NCBI GenBank assembly: GCA_022605955.1
Contig: JAKCOZ010000010.1
Span: forward strand, 2,542,001-2,606,000
Source of the DNA: Rallus limicola
Taxonomy: Eukaryota > Chordata > Aves > Gruiformes > Rallidae
Reading direction: 5' to 3'
DNA: 64,000 bases
The position numbers and the translations under genes are program-made. Position 1 is the stretch's first letter, and the number at the start of each line of letters is the position of its first letter. The notes below the pieces were generated by a model that saw nothing but the letters and a program-made list of their open reading frames with translations, was not told the DNA's origin and searched no databases. Of this stretch, positions 22,536 through 35,615 are shown in pieces.

Positions 22536-25500
22536 AATAAAATTGTAACTTACTATTAGGAACCATCTCTATTTCTCAAGTTATCTTCTTAAGTATTCAA
22601 AGCATGATGTTTGGTAGAAGGTGGAGCTAGTCTAGGTGATGCTATGCTTTCCATATACCACAGAAACAGTTTTTCTGCTGGGCTTTTGGTTTATTTCTTG
22701 TTGAGAAAAATAATCAATGCATGACATTTTCTCATTCTTGTGTGTCTGGTTAGGGAACCACTCAAGTCTTTTGGTTCCTGCTTACATCTATGAGAATAGC
22801 AATATATTTGCTGGAACCTCGATTAATATTGTTGAGCTGCAAAGTAATTAAAGATCTCAGGAAAGATAGCGCTGTTGGAAGAGGAAGAAGGAGTAAAAAC
22901 AGTTTGTCAGCTCAGCTCTCCCCACTGAACATCAAAGACACAAGATAGCAATATTTTTTTTAACTGAAAGCAGAAGTCTACTATCATTATTCTTCCCCAA
23001 AACTGAACACTTTTGCTTCAGGCAGCAGAGAACTGAATGACAGTGAATTTGTTTACTAAAGCCTATCACAATGTTGCAGCTAGATCATTTAATACCCAGA
23101 TGACTCAGGGCACCACTTCAAAACCTTGAGATGATCTCCCATCTTTAATCTTTTCCTAAATGATAAAAAGCTGCAGAGAAAACAACTGGAGTCCCTAATA
23201 CACAACTTCTTAGCTGTGCCTGTCTCTGAAAAGAAATATATCATTATTCACCTTTATTTTTATTTTTTGTTTAAAGGCCACTGTGAAGAAGTCTGGGAAG
23301 CTCAGTGGCAAGGGGAGAATTTTGCTGTTAGATTCTTTTCATCGAGGGATAAAAAAAAAATCAATCATGCTTCAAAGAAGCTGACTTTTTTTAGTGCCAT
23401 AGCACTTCAAGGTGAATGTATACTGTATATTTCCAAGTAATTAATTTCCAAGAACTAACTTTTCATATATTTATCTCTTAAAGAGAAAGTCTTAGCCATG
23501 CCCTTTTAGGGTTCTTTTGGGGGAGGGAGGGAAAGAACTTATGTTGTACTTAGTTTTTGTTGAAGTCTATGATTTACTTGAAAATTTTTTTTCAATGAAA
23601 GGGCTTTTGAAGTGTAGATATTATATGGCTTCAAAATGTTTTTTTCCTCACAAGCCTGCAATTTTGCAGATAGTTATCAGTCTAGTTTGGTTTTTAAAGA
23701 GAGGTTAGAAAAGAAAGTGACCTATATAATACAGAGTCTTTTTAATCCCTTTTTCCAAACTAAAGAAACATTCAGGCTCCCTTATATGTTATGGGACTTG
23801 AGAAAAGTGTCCGTTACAAATCTGTTTAAAATTATCATTTTCATAGTTTATTAATCTCATTAAATCCTATTCAAAACCAATTTCACTTACTAAGTTAGTA
23901 ACACAGAAAAGTCATCTTTAGAGTAAGACCAAGGACCAACTGATCTCTTAATAGAATACAATTCTTACTAATCAGCAAGTTCATAGTCATTGGCACAAAA
24001 CATTGTTTGATAAGAAACAACAACTGTGTTTTGATTTATTTTTTTTTAATTTAAAAACCCCACCCAACACTGGAGATAATCAGTGGCTGATTTACTGATT
24101 AATTTACTGACCCATTCCCACAGAATCAAATTATTTTCAAATGCAAGCATAGTTAATGAGTTTCCTTTTTGTTTTAGGTTCGTTGCATCATACATGACAT
24201 CAAGAAATCCCAGTAGAATTTTGGGATAGCTTTGCTACCCCAAAAATGAGTCACTGTGTAACTACCTACCTGCAGTGACACACAGTTGGTAATTTACAGT
24301 TGTTTAAATTTTATACTTTTTTGTTGCAAATGGTCTTGTGCATCTACATATTCAAATATTTGGATCAGAAGGTAAATCAGCAACAGAGCATAGGCATTAA
24401 AAAGTAAAAATATCTTTATTGAGCGTTGGGCTGCTGCATTGCTGATCTTGGTAAGGAATTTTTTATTGTTTGAAAAATAATCTCTTTTATAACCTGTTCT
24501 TTCATGACCTGTTCTCCTTGTAGTTAGTAGATCTGCCATGGTTTTGAATGAGGAGAATATAGCATTTATTGGACAGGTCATGTTGCATACAAACCACTAT
24601 TTATTTAGTCTCAGGAATAATATGTCAATGTAATGAAAAGTCCTACTCTATTAATCCTAATACCTCACAACTGATGATGTGTGGTTCATGATTTATTTGC
24701 TTGTACACAGAAAATGCTAAACAAGATAGACTGTGATGAAAATATTTAATGTCTATTTGGTTGCATTGTACTTCACAAAAGAATGTTACTCTTCTGAGGT
24801 GATTACAAAAATCAATGATCCAGAAGCAAGGCAGAAATATAGCAAGACTAACTCCTCAGTATACTATAAATGTTACTAGAAACAATTCTTAGTCAAAGCT
24901 GCATTTATTCATAAATTTTTTATGAATAAAATTAGAATCCTTCCTGATTTTTGCCACTTGACATTTAAGAATAAATAAAAAAAATTAATTGAAGAATCAG
25001 TTTTGCATTTTAAATAATTACAAACTTGTTAAAAATATTGAAATACTTAACAGAGCTACTGAAATATTAATTAATTTTGTGATATCCCACATTTAAAAGC
25101 AGGAGCTGCTACACATCCAGTCACAATTGTACAAAGCTAATTATCTTACATCTTTTGGGATCTAGGTTATTTTATTTAGCTATGTATTTTCTACACTGTG
25201 CTTTATCAGACAGACCTATGCTATATGTTCTTCTGGAGCAGATATTTCTTTAAACGTACTAAAGTACAGATTTTGCCAAGATTTACTGTTGTCAGTCGTG
25301 CACTCAAGCATCCGCAGGAGCAATAGAGAAAGGAAGGTGTGTATAAAACTAATTTTCTTGGAATTAAGGCTGCAGAGTCATTTCTCACTTCTTTCATAGC
25401 ATCTGTAACTCCTTTGGTTTCATTACTAGGACAGACTATTTTTATTAGCTCGCTCCCCCTCTCTCCCCATCCCCCAAATCCCTTATTTTATGAAGCAGAG

Positions 25501-26370
25501 AGCAGTGATGTTAAGAAGTTGCCGCAGTGGTTGGCTGTGAATACAGCGCTGCAGCATATAGAGGGCCTGTGCTAAGGCAAAAGACAGTCATAGGAACTTC
25601 AATGAGCTTTTTACAATATTTAAGTTGACTTCTTAAGGTCTAGGGATTAATTTCACAAGAGCAAACAGAACTTCTGCAACTACATAATAAGCCAAGTCAA
25701 AAAAAACCCCCTCATTTTCTTCTCTGAAGCATTTAAGGCCATTACTCCTATGATATGTAATCTTTGTTTCTAATAAGTAATCTTAAGATCTAGTATTGTG
25801 TCATGCAGAAAATGGATGGAACAGACATGCAACAAGGAGTTTGAACTTTGTACCAAAAAGAGATGAAGCCTGGGAGGTTTTGAATGTGGGAGAAGAGCCT
25901 TGGCATTTAGAAAACATTCTCAATTGCAGCGTGTTTCCTAGAGACAAAACAGTTTTGTTTGTTGTTGACATTGGTGGTGATCAGGTCTTATTCTGAGGTT
26001 GAAAACATAACTTTTGTTTTTTAATCCCCAGAAAGGTTGTAAAATTTCAGCGGCTTCCTTTGCTAGGTTTCTCTTCCAGAGCACGCTTACAGGCAGCTAC
26101 TTCCAAGCACGCCTTCAGCTGCTTCAGGTTTGTTTATGAGCACCTCCAGATCTGCCCTTTAGAGCCAAATGCCCTTTACAGTGGTCTCTGCCCTGCTAGT
26201 GAAGGCCCCATTTATTTCTGAGACACAGCCTGGAGGTCTGTGTGAAAAATCAGAGAAGAATAGGACTGAAAAAGATTCTGGAAATCATCAAACCTTTCAC
26301 ACTTCTCCAAAGCGAGATAAACCATATCCATATGCTTGGAAAGTTTGCCTGGACTATTTCTGAAAGATTG
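22536..26370. other. AT-rich intergenic sequence, no feature recognised
   Basis: Strongly AT-rich DNA with homopolymer runs. No gene, RNA gene or repeat family was recognised on either strand. Confidence 0.5.
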
Positions 26371-26374
26371 GCCA

Positions 26375-26520
26375 GACTGTTTCTGGTGGATATTCTACAA
26401 CCTCCTTAAGCAGTGCATTCCATTATTTCATCAGCCTTATCTTTAGAAAGCTTTTATCTTTTTTTTTTTTTTTTTTAATGTCCAACCTGAATTTTCCTTG
26501 CTTCAGTGGTTATAAAGAGA
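26375..26520 (-). mobile_element. Old CR1 LINE fragment with poly(T) interruption
   Basis: Diverged but ordered matches to reverse-complement CR1 (GCATTCCATTATTTCATCAG, then AATGTCCAACCTGAATTTTCC) are interrupted by a T-run of about 17 bases at 26460-26476. The level of decay suggests an old insertion. Confidence 0.5.
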
Positions 26521-29500
26521 AATAAAATGTGTTTGCCACAACTTGTTCATGGCAAAATGCTTCTTGATTCTTGCTTGTTGTCATGGTGGTACTCAAAAAT
26601 AATGTTGGATGACTCAGTTCAGGGTTTTTCTTCTCCAAACAATCAAACCAGAATCGACTGGTTTATAATTTCTTATCACTCTCCTTTGTCCTTCTTCCAA
26701 AAAAATCACTGCCCACTATCCCAGCCTTTCCAATCCTTCACAAGCTGCAGAATAACACCAAGTCCCAGCATCGCTTCAGCTGTTTCTTTAAACTCCTGTA
26801 ACAAGCAAATCACCTCGAACTCATTTGAAGGCAATATTGTAACTGTTCTCACTTTTTTTACTGATATAGTCAGCTTTAGGTAGCAATTTCCTGTAATTTC
26901 AGGGTTTAATTAACATAGACGAAATAATCTGTCGCTTCCTGTTAGAGCATTTCTGCTTTGTTGCAGCTCTTTAGCCTTTCTACATACCTGATTTGGTATT
27001 GAATAGATAATACAGATTAAATGTGATAAACTTTAACTTTATATGAGCTAAAATTTCAGAATTTAAGAATATTTTATCTTAATTTTAGGCCTTGCAGTAA
27101 CATGTTTGTGGACTGATCAGATTTGGAAAAAAATCCTCGATTTGGCACAAGGTAAGTACATGGCACCAGAACTCCCTGATGACTCAATTTGATTGATGGA
27201 TTTGATGCCCATAAGCATATTGACATGTGGACATTTGTTCTTGTTCTACAGACAATAAGAACATTCAGTAATGCTAAGTCAAATAAATTAATAAACAAAA
27301 TAAATAAAGTCTTCCTAAACCTGTAAGTAGAATTAAAGATTCCTTGCCAATGAGTTAGTGTTTTAGTGACTAATTGGCTGTATCAGAATTGCACTATTAA
27401 TATAAAAAACTGTTCTATAGCAACAATAAACACAGAAAAAATAGCATTTGTTCAAGACATAGCTTTCTGTTTAAATCCTTGCATAGGAATTTAAAGTGTA
27501 ATTTTAGGATTGTGTTCTGCTGTTTTTTCTCCTATCTTCAAAGCAAAATCCACACTAGATGTCTTTCAGGCCCTGTATTTTAAAGATAAAATTTTGGTTC
27601 CATTTTAGAAAATACTCTTGCAATTCAAAGCATGCATGATGCAGCTTGATAAAGCACTCTGACAGTTCTCCCTCCCCTAGCTTTCATCTCATTGTTGTGT
27701 CTTCCTTATTTGCTATTTATTTCATGAAAACACAGTGATGCGTGTAAGGTATGCTTAAAGGGCATCACTTACATCATTTAATTCATGACTTCAGTAAAGC
27801 ATTTCTTGATTTACCCTTTGGGCACTAGTAAGAACATTATTTTTAAAAGCTACTGCTTCATTTTCTAATGCATAAGACTTCATTACATTTTTGAAATGTT
27901 ACTTGTTCTCAGGCTTTCCCTGAGAAGTGTAGGCACCCAGAAAGGTGAGGAGCTCACAGCTTCTGCCTTTGGATGCCAATATCCGTATTCTGCCTCTGTT
28001 CCTCTGGAGGAGCTGAGATTTGGAGGATGGCAATCTGCTGTGACTGCTGAGAACTTCAGAAGATGCTGGTGCCCAAGGAACAAAGGAAGCTGAAGCATGA
28101 AGTATATACAATGTTTACAATGCTTCCAAGCAGTCAATTTATTTTTTTTCCCAATTTCAGTTTCAGTTTTATGTATCTTCAGTCTTGGTTTAGGTTGATA
28201 ATTTTAGTTGGATCTTGCTGTGTTTTGTGTGTGTGTGTATGTATTTATACACATACACACAAAAAATTTGGGTACCAGTAATGAGAGCAATCAGTTCCTT
28301 TGTGATTTAGTTTTTTAAGGTCTTGTTTAGTTTCTCAACCACAGAAAAGTAAATACAAGCATTTTAAAGAGAAAAGTTTTTGGTGTTTTGGGTTTTTTTT
28401 TTCCTTTTTCCATCTTAATTATCAATGCAAATAAGTAATGAAGCTTTAACATTATTCTTTAGGATCTGAATGCTGCTCTATTATAAATGATTTCAAAATT
28501 AGCAAGTTATTTTCCTATAATGTATATTATTTAAAGCTGCCTGACAGAAAACATTTCATGTGATCCTCATGTCCTAGCATAGTGATGGTGAGGGTCAGGC
28601 TATTGTGCATGGAGGAGATGGTGACCCACACCATGTTCACCCCCTTGGCCAGCACACTGCAGCCCAGGAACCTGTGGGCAGTGGTCACTCTTCCCAGCCC
28701 CGCTGCCTTGTCCCAGCACACTACACCTTGTTCTGATCAAAAGACATGACTCCCTCTCTGCGTTATTCTCAGACACCTGTGCCTTTTCCTTTCCTCACAA
28801 AGACACCAGGGTTCTCTTGTAACTCCCTTTACTACTAAACTTACTATGTAAATCATGCATATATATTTTTATTACAAAAAAAGTTGTGGAAGGTAAGTAA
28901 ATAACTACCTCTTGACATCTTTATTAGCATATTTTGAGAAGTATTCAGAATTAATGCATACTAGCAAAGCTCTAGCCTAATTCATTCATGTCACTCAAGT
29001 GTAGGTACAACTGGGAGTAGGCATTGATCTCCAATTCACATAATTACAATATCACCTCAACAGAACTTGCTAGCTAATGTATGGAATAACAAGAAGAAAA
29101 TAAAACCATTTTAGCTAAAACTTATTTTAAATATTGTGATGCTAACTAGTTGCAAAAAAGGAGGAATTTTATGCCTTCCCCTTTATTTTTTTCTGCCAGT
29201 GTACATTGATTATTTCTGTTCAAAACAAGAAACAACTGTGTAATAGTCAATTAGCTGCACAAATTATTTCATACTGTCCACACCCATTTTTGCAAAGCTT
29301 GCAGGCTGTGTTCATACAGAAATGCATGTTTAGCAGTGAATGAATTACAGTTCCTCAAAGATTACTAATTGAGAGAGTATTATCGTTGCTAAAACTGGAT
29401 GAGAATGTGTAATACTCTTTGGGTGATTTAAAATATCTCACTATAGGTACAAGTTATGATGTAATTTTTAACACAATTCCAAAATATAAAATGACCTTTG

Positions 29501-30260
29501 GAAAATATTCCAGCAGCAATTTGGTCCTTAAACACCATATGGAGAAGCAACTAATCCTGTACATCACTAGATGATTCAGAGGGATAATCCACAGAAGAAT
29601 TTCCATATGGCATTCTCAATGTCCTTCAACACATCCTTTTTTGTCTCCAACCCGTGCTGATAATACGCTGGCAGATGCACTGCTGATACTGAAGTCTGAG
29701 TTGAAAAGCAAACTGGATATCTATTATATCTGTATTCAAGGCAAAGATGTCACTTGCTAAATGCCAAATTTGCCCTTTTGGATGGAAAGTCAAGGCCAGA
29801 AAGAAGACAGGAATTTGACCAGCGCAAGCATTGCCTGTCTCTCCCATTAGAGAGCCATTACCATGAAGGTACTCCACATGCTTGCTAGCAACCCTGGCCT
29901 ATCTACAGCAGTCTTGAAGGCAGCCAATTGATAGAGTTACTTTAATATATAACTCCATTATATAGAGTATACAGTACAAAGACTATAGAGCATACAAAGC
30001 AGGATAGAGCGTAAAGAGCATCTGATCAAATAGCATAAATGTAAACGCATCTTGGTGACATTTTTTTCAGGCATTACTTTTGCCTTCACCTTCTTTAACA
30101 TGGAAGGACATGGTAACTGGAGTTTACTGGAGTTGTTTTGCTCTGTCAAAGAAAATTAATAGTTCCATCACTTCACAACCTGCTTTTACATTACACATTT
30201 CATAAGCTCTGCTACCAAGAAGTATATTTTACTTCACTCACCATTCCCATATTAAGAGAA
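26521..30260. other. AT-rich intergenic sequence with one GC-rich island
   Basis: Mostly AT-rich and featureless. A short GT/AC-rich inverted repeat lies near 28225-28265. A sharply GC-richer block at about 28555-28740 is noted among the findings. No gene was identified. Confidence 0.5.
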
Positions 30261-30263
30261 GCA

Positions 30264-30502
30264 ATGTGGTGGTTTGACACACTGGCTGGAGGCCAGACAC
30301 CTACCAAAGTCACTCTATCACTCCCCTTTTCAGCTGGACAAGGGAGAAAATATAGGACAGGGTCAGCAGCAGGTCCAGCCTTGAGCCAGCCAGTGTTTGC
30401 TCTGTCGAGCCTGCAGAGAACTTCTGACTGCTTCTTCCAGAAGCCACCTCAGCAGCCACCCCTCCTCCTCTACCAGAACCTTGGCAAAACTCACAAGCAG
30501 AC
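30264..30502. repeat. LTR-like repeat, internally deleted copy
   Basis: It begins TGTGGTGGTTTGACACACTGG and ends near ACAAGCAGACA. Its first about 100 bases match the start of the repeat at 33018, and the rest match the end of that copy (the CCAGCCTTGAGCCAG to TTCTTCCAGAAGCCACC part), so the middle is missing. TGT...ACA ends suggest an ERV LTR, but I do not know the family and leave the strand open. Confidence 0.6.
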
Positions 30503-30804
30503 ATGTCTCTAATGCCATAACTGATTTCAGGGGGTTAAAATTTAGACTAACATGTCACTTTTGTTTCAGGTCATTTGCTCTATTGAGAAAAGTTACACGA
30601 TATAAAGCATAACCAGATTTTTTATGGTTCTTTTCATGAACATCAAAACTGCCTCTTTCAGCAAACATGAGATCTATTTCAAATTCCTTTCCAAAACAAT
30701 GGCACAGTTTCTTAACTTATGCTCACTGATGATGATAGAATCTTTTTCTTTATATACCTTCATAGCAAATTTTAATTAATTACATACTCCACATTTATAG
30801 AATC

Positions 30805-31065
30805 ATGTTATCACAGAATGCTTTGGGTTAGAAGGGGCCTCAAAGATCATGTAGTTCCACCTCCACTGCCATGGGCAGGGACACCATCCACTAGATCAGG
30901 TTGCTAAAAGTCTCCCCCAACCTGGCCTTAAACACTTCCAGGGATGGGCTTCCACAACCTCTCTGGGCAGCCTGCGCCACTGCCTCACCACCCTCATAGC
31001 AAAGAATTTCGTCCTAATGTCTAATCCGAGCCTGCCCTCATTCAGCTCAGTTGGCTATCCTTCCA
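30805..31065 (-). mobile_element. CR1 LINE 3' fragment
   Basis: The reverse-complement CR1 3' end is clear: CACAGAATGCTTTGGGTTAG, then ACTTCCAGGGATGGGCTTCC, then CTCTGGGCAGCCTGCGCC and TCCTAATGTCTAATCCGAGC. Confidence 0.88.
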
Positions 31066-33015
31066 GACTTGATGCATGCAATATTAGTTATTTGCCTATA
31101 GCAAGATTCTAGGAACTCTAATATGCACCACATGTTCAACTTGCTTAACATTAATTGCAAGCACTGTATTTACCATTAACATACATCTTTATTGGCTTTA
31201 ATTTCACATTTGTGTTGCTTTATATAGAACTTCTTTTATCAGTGTAACTGGACACTGCTTCTGATGGGTGAAATAGCAGCCACCAAACCTTGCTTTTTGT
31301 ATTTGTGTTTTACCCATTACTGTTACCAAAAAAACCCACATTCTAGTTTTTTGGGTTTGTTTTTGTTGGGTATTTTTTGAAGTAAAAGTAAACCAAAGTA
31401 CTTTGAAAATAAATTAACCTTTCTTACTCACCACCTGTAAAATTCTGCCTGAGATCTAATGGAGAAAAAAATCAAGTAGCTAAGGTTTGCCTGAACAAAA
31501 AAGTTTGCCTGTTTAAGAACAAAATCTCCTTGGAAGAGGCCTCATCGTGGCAATCCATTCTTGGCCTGAAAAAACTGGCAACAGGCTCACTTACTAGCTA
31601 GCAGCTTGTTGGGACGGTCCTATCAGTTCACACACAGACACATTTGAGGTAGCTGCAAAGCCCTACCTAGTTCCAGCAGAGAGGTGAAACAGAACAAGTT
31701 TCAGCAGAGGAAAGCTATTCAACATGCACTAAAAATCTGGCACTGGCTTATCATGCAGGTATCTAGCTGTTGATACACAGATTAGACAAATTAATGCTAA
31801 TTAGGATAAGTCTACAAGCGTTGTTGGTACTTTTCCAGCTGCAAGGTGTAGACATCTTAAGAACTACAGCACAGCAATTTAAAAAAAATATCCCTACCTA
31901 ATTACAATGGGTTTAGAAATCCCCAAGGAAAATGCTTCTGGCTTCCAGTAATGAAATAAAAATAGAAACAGAAGGTATGCAAGGTGAAAGCAAGCTTTTG
32001 TCTGATTAAATACTGTGTTGAGAGGGGTAGCTCTGCATGTTGGGTCTTGAAGTTCTTGGAAAGTTCAGAAGCCAATTTTATGGTGCTCAGAATTTATGTA
32101 CATCTCAAAACAGATATAATAGTATATTAAATTCAAATACAGGATAGGGTATTTTCAGTCCAGAGAGTGTTCCCCTGAAACATATAGAGGTATGCCATAG
32201 TGACAACACGGTTCTGTGGATTTAAGAAAAATGTGGCATAATTTTCCTTTCTGAGGAGATCTTGCTTGGACCAGATCTCCTTCAGTAAAATGTATGTTTG
32301 GACCAGTAATTCAGACTATGACCACATCTGGACCTTCACCTATTGTCGAGGGAGACTTCAACATAGAATGCAGAGTAACCTTCAAACCTTTTAACGTTTC
32401 AGCAATTTTTTAGAACAAGGAAGCAGGACTGAACACTACTCAGAGCAAAACACAATAAAATGACTATTCAAGCGACTTCAAAAAATGTAGCTGAACTAGC
32501 AGATTGTGTTATATTCTAAGCAACAAGAATTACAGCATATAGAATAAAGTCTTCCTTTAGCAGCTGACAGGAGCAGCAAAAGCAAGATACATTTGTGGAA
32601 GATTTTTTGTCTAATCACCACACTTAAAAAGTATGCTGTCAGTGTATTTGTAGCAAACCAGTTTACACTGAGGCATTTATTTCAAGCCTCAAAACTCTAC
32701 TTATTATTGTTAAACATTGGGCAGGAATCAACTGAAAATGGGTTCCATTTTAAAAAAGCCTGATATGCATGGTTTAACTGGAAAAGAGTAGCCTGCAGAT
32801 TCAACATCCAAACTCCCAAGTAACAAAACTCTGCTTTCTGGAACAATTAGGTTAAAATTTATACTGTCCTTGCTGAAAGCCAAAATTTAAAAGCTTGTAT
32901 TATTTCAAAGTTCAGTTTGCTGCTTTAAAGTGAAGGAAATGCTAAAGCGTTCTCAGTTAACTCTGCTGAAACTGAAGTCATGACTTGGAGTGACAATGCA
33001 GAGCCTTTAAATTCC
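31066..33015. other. AT-rich intergenic sequence, no feature recognised
   Basis: No gene or repeat family recognised. ORFs are short and without domains. Confidence 0.5.
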
Positions 33016-33017
33016 AG

Positions 33018-33214
33018 ACTGCAGTGGTTTGACTCTGGCTGGAGTCCAGGTGCCCACAAAAGTCGCTCTATCACTCCCCTTTTCAGCTGGACAGGGAAGA
33101 AAATAGATATATTAAGAGGCTCAGGAGGCAAGATAAGGGCAGGGAGTGATCATTCTGCCATCAGCGTCACGGGCAAAACAGACTCAACATGGGGTTAAAG
33201 AAACTCATCTAATT

Positions 33215-33245
<31 letters not shown>

Positions 33246-33932
33246 ATGGAAACAGAGTAGGATAATGAGAAGTAAAATCAAATCCTAAAATGGCTCCCCC
33301 CACTCCTCCTTTCTTCATCAACTCAACTTTATTCATTATTTCTCCCCCTTCCCCTCACTTACACTAAATAGTCTACCCCCAAGGTGGCCCAGGGGGAGAA
33401 GGGGAATGGGGGTTTCAATCAGTTCATCACAAATTCTTTTCCTTCTTAACTGAGGGAGGGGGGATTCCTCACACTCTTCCCGTCCTCTTGAGGGGTCCTC
33501 CACGGACTGCAGGTGAGATCTCTGCTCTCCATCATCCATGGGCTGCAAGGGGACAACCTGCTCCACCATGGTCTTCTGCATGGACTGCAGGGGAATCTCT
33601 CTCCTCCCCCACTTTCTTCACTGGCCTTGGTGTCTGCACAGCTCCTTACACCTCCTCACTCCCTTCTCTGGTGGCAAAAAGTGGCTCCTTGCAGGTTTAT
33701 TTCCCTTAAATGTGATTCCCAGAGGCACGTTGACCATCACTGATGGGCTCAGCCTGGGGTCAGTGGTGGGTCCAGCCTTGAGCCAGTTTGGTGTTTGCTC
33801 TGTCAGGCCTAGGGGAAGCTTCTGGCTGCTTCTTGCAGAAGCCACCCCTGCAGCCCCAACACACACCACCTCCCCACCCCCCACCTCCCAAAACCTTGCC
33901 ACAGCACAGACATACCAAAGTCTTTGCCTTGT
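33018..33932. repeat. LTR-like repeat, long copy
   Basis: It starts with TGCAGTGGTTTGACTCTGGC and shares ordered blocks with the copies at 30264, 35181, 51131 and 54333 (GCTCTATCACTCCCCTTTTC, ACGGGCAAAACAGACTCAAC, TCCAGCCTTGAGCCAG). An (AC)n run at 33219-33244 sits where the other copies have a TTTATTACC stretch. It is probably an ERV solo LTR in birds; the exact family was not assigned. Confidence 0.65.
33219..33244 (+). repeat. (AC)n microsatellite
   Basis: Thirteen AC units inside the LTR-like repeat, apparently grown from the TTATTACC-AC context. Confidence 0.92.
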
Positions 33933-34779
33933 TTGCTTGTAGGGTAAATGTTGATTAATTCACACACAAATGGTGCTTAGTGGAAGCAGGCTGCACAGTA
34001 GTTCACCTTCGTCCAAAATCTACCCAAATTAAACAATTTAGCATAAGTGATGCACCTCATCAGTTCAGTCCCCTTCTATTTTCAGAGAAACAAAACCAGC
34101 CAGCAAATTTGGCCATCTGGCTGGTTTTGCTTTTGGATCTCCTGCCACCTCGTGGAGAATAACAAACTTTAAGTCACGAGATCCTATTTTCTTAAGTAAC
34201 GGATTCTTTTAGAAAACTAACAGAAGTTAACCTCCGGGCCTGGGGGGGGGGAACCCAGCTATTTAACTGGCATGTAAGCCCACTTTCATATAAGCATCAT
34301 TTCTGTCCTGGTGTGAGAAGTGGTTGGGGTTTTTTTTTAATAATCCCGTTTGCCACTTTTCAGTGTTTTGAATCCACAATTAAAGCCACAATTTTAATTT
34401 ATGAGACTTCAAATTAAAATACAAGTACTGTTCTTTCTTATGGCTTTGCTCCATATAAAGTAGCACAATTTAATCACTCTATGCAGTTGCATAGGGAGAT
34501 AGACAAGATGCAAAACTTTTGGGAGTGCTGCCCGGTGTTTCCTCAAGGTTTTTTCTGGACCACTTACAAATTTGGAATTGAAGAGCACTGGATTCCTACA
34601 GACTCTCCAGGCTATAGAAGACTACAGAATCATTTTGAGCTTGGTTGGTCTTCAGACTCAGGAATTCATTGGGATGACAGATTGGAAACAGGATATAAGC
34701 AGATCATGACACACCAAGTTTTCTGGATTCTTAAATATGTTAATTTTTTGCTACTGCCAGCACATATGATAAAGGGATG
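33933..34779. other. Unassigned sequence left of the telomeric array
   Basis: Unique-looking DNA containing a 10-G run near 34241-34250 and a chance-length 115-codon ORF (34481-34828) that runs into the telomeric repeats. I recognise no domain in it. Confidence 0.45.
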
Positions 34780-35180
34780 TTTAGATTTAGCGTTAGGGTT
34801 AGGTTTTGCAGTTCAAGTCAGGAGTTAGCAGCACCATTCAGGGTTAGGTTTATTGTTATGATTTAGAGTTATGTTTAGGGGTAGGTTTAGTGATAGGGTT
34901 ATTGCTTTGGTTAGGTTTAGGATTAGGGTTAGGGTTAAGGTTAGAGAATAGGGTTAAGGTTAGTGTTAGTTACAGTTTTATTGTTTGGGTAAGGGTTGGG
35001 GTTAATATTAGAGAGAGAGTTAGGTTTAGGTTTAGGTTTAACGTAAGGGTTATCATTTGTGTTAGGGTTAGGATTTAATATTAGAGACAGGGTAAAGGTT
35101 AGTGTTAGGTGTAAGGGTTCAGGTTAAGGGTTAGTGGTTAAGGTTAGGGTTTGGTGATAGGGTTTGGTTAGGGTTTGTTT
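34780..35180 (+). repeat. Degenerate interstitial telomeric repeat array, left block
   Basis: Dozens of TTAGGG, TTAGGTT, TTAAGG and GTTAGTG type units fill about 400 bases, all with the G-rich strand on +. Vertebrate telomeres are TTAGGG, and this block is a decayed version inside a chromosome. The G-runs could form quadruplexes. Confidence 0.88.
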
Positions 35181-35442
35181 ACAGCACAGTTTCTTACATC
35201 TTCTCACTCCCTTCTCTGGTGGCATAAAGTGGCTGCTTGCTTTTTTGTCCTTAAATGTGATTCCCAGAGGCACTGTGACTGTCACTGATGGGCTCAGCCT
35301 TGGTCAGCAACGACTCTGGTTTTGATCCAGCTGGCATTTGGTCTGTCAGGCCCGCAGAGAGCTTCTGGCCACTTCTTGCAGCAGCCACCCCTGCAGCCCC
35401 CACTCCTCCTCCACCAGAACCCAGCCACTCAAAACTACAGCA
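35181..35442. repeat. LTR-like repeat fragment inside the telomeric array
   Basis: The block matches the last third of the copy at 33018-33932 (CTCACTCCCTTCTCTGGTGG, then TGTGATTCCCAGAGGCAC, then ACTTCTTGCAGCAGCCACC). Its other two thirds are missing. Telomeric repeats touch it on both sides. Confidence 0.75.
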
Positions 35443-35615
35443 GTTAGGGTTAGGGACACCTTAGGGGTTAGGTTTGGTTTAGGGGTTAGGGTTATGCTTT
35501 GTTTTTGGTTAGGGGTAACTGTTAGGGCTAAGGTTAGGGTTTAGAATTATGGTTAACGTTAGTTGCAGGTTTGGGGTTAGGGTTAGGTTATGCTTGGGGT
35601 TAGGGACAGCGTTAG
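35443..35615 (+). repeat. Degenerate interstitial telomeric repeat array, right block
   Basis: Continuation of the TTAGGG-like array, same orientation, with several perfect GTTAGGGTTAGGG stretches. It ends about 620 bases upstream of the RECK start codon. Confidence 0.88.

Noticed and set aside
34890..35078. A 62-codon ORF of Val/Arg/Gly-Leu repeats
   Set aside because: It is a translation of degenerate TTAGGG repeats.
34780..35615. A true chromosome end or CRISPR-like array
   Set aside because: Gene-bearing DNA continues on both sides, units are degenerate and short, and there are no spacers or cas genes. It is an interstitial telomeric array in a vertebrate genome.
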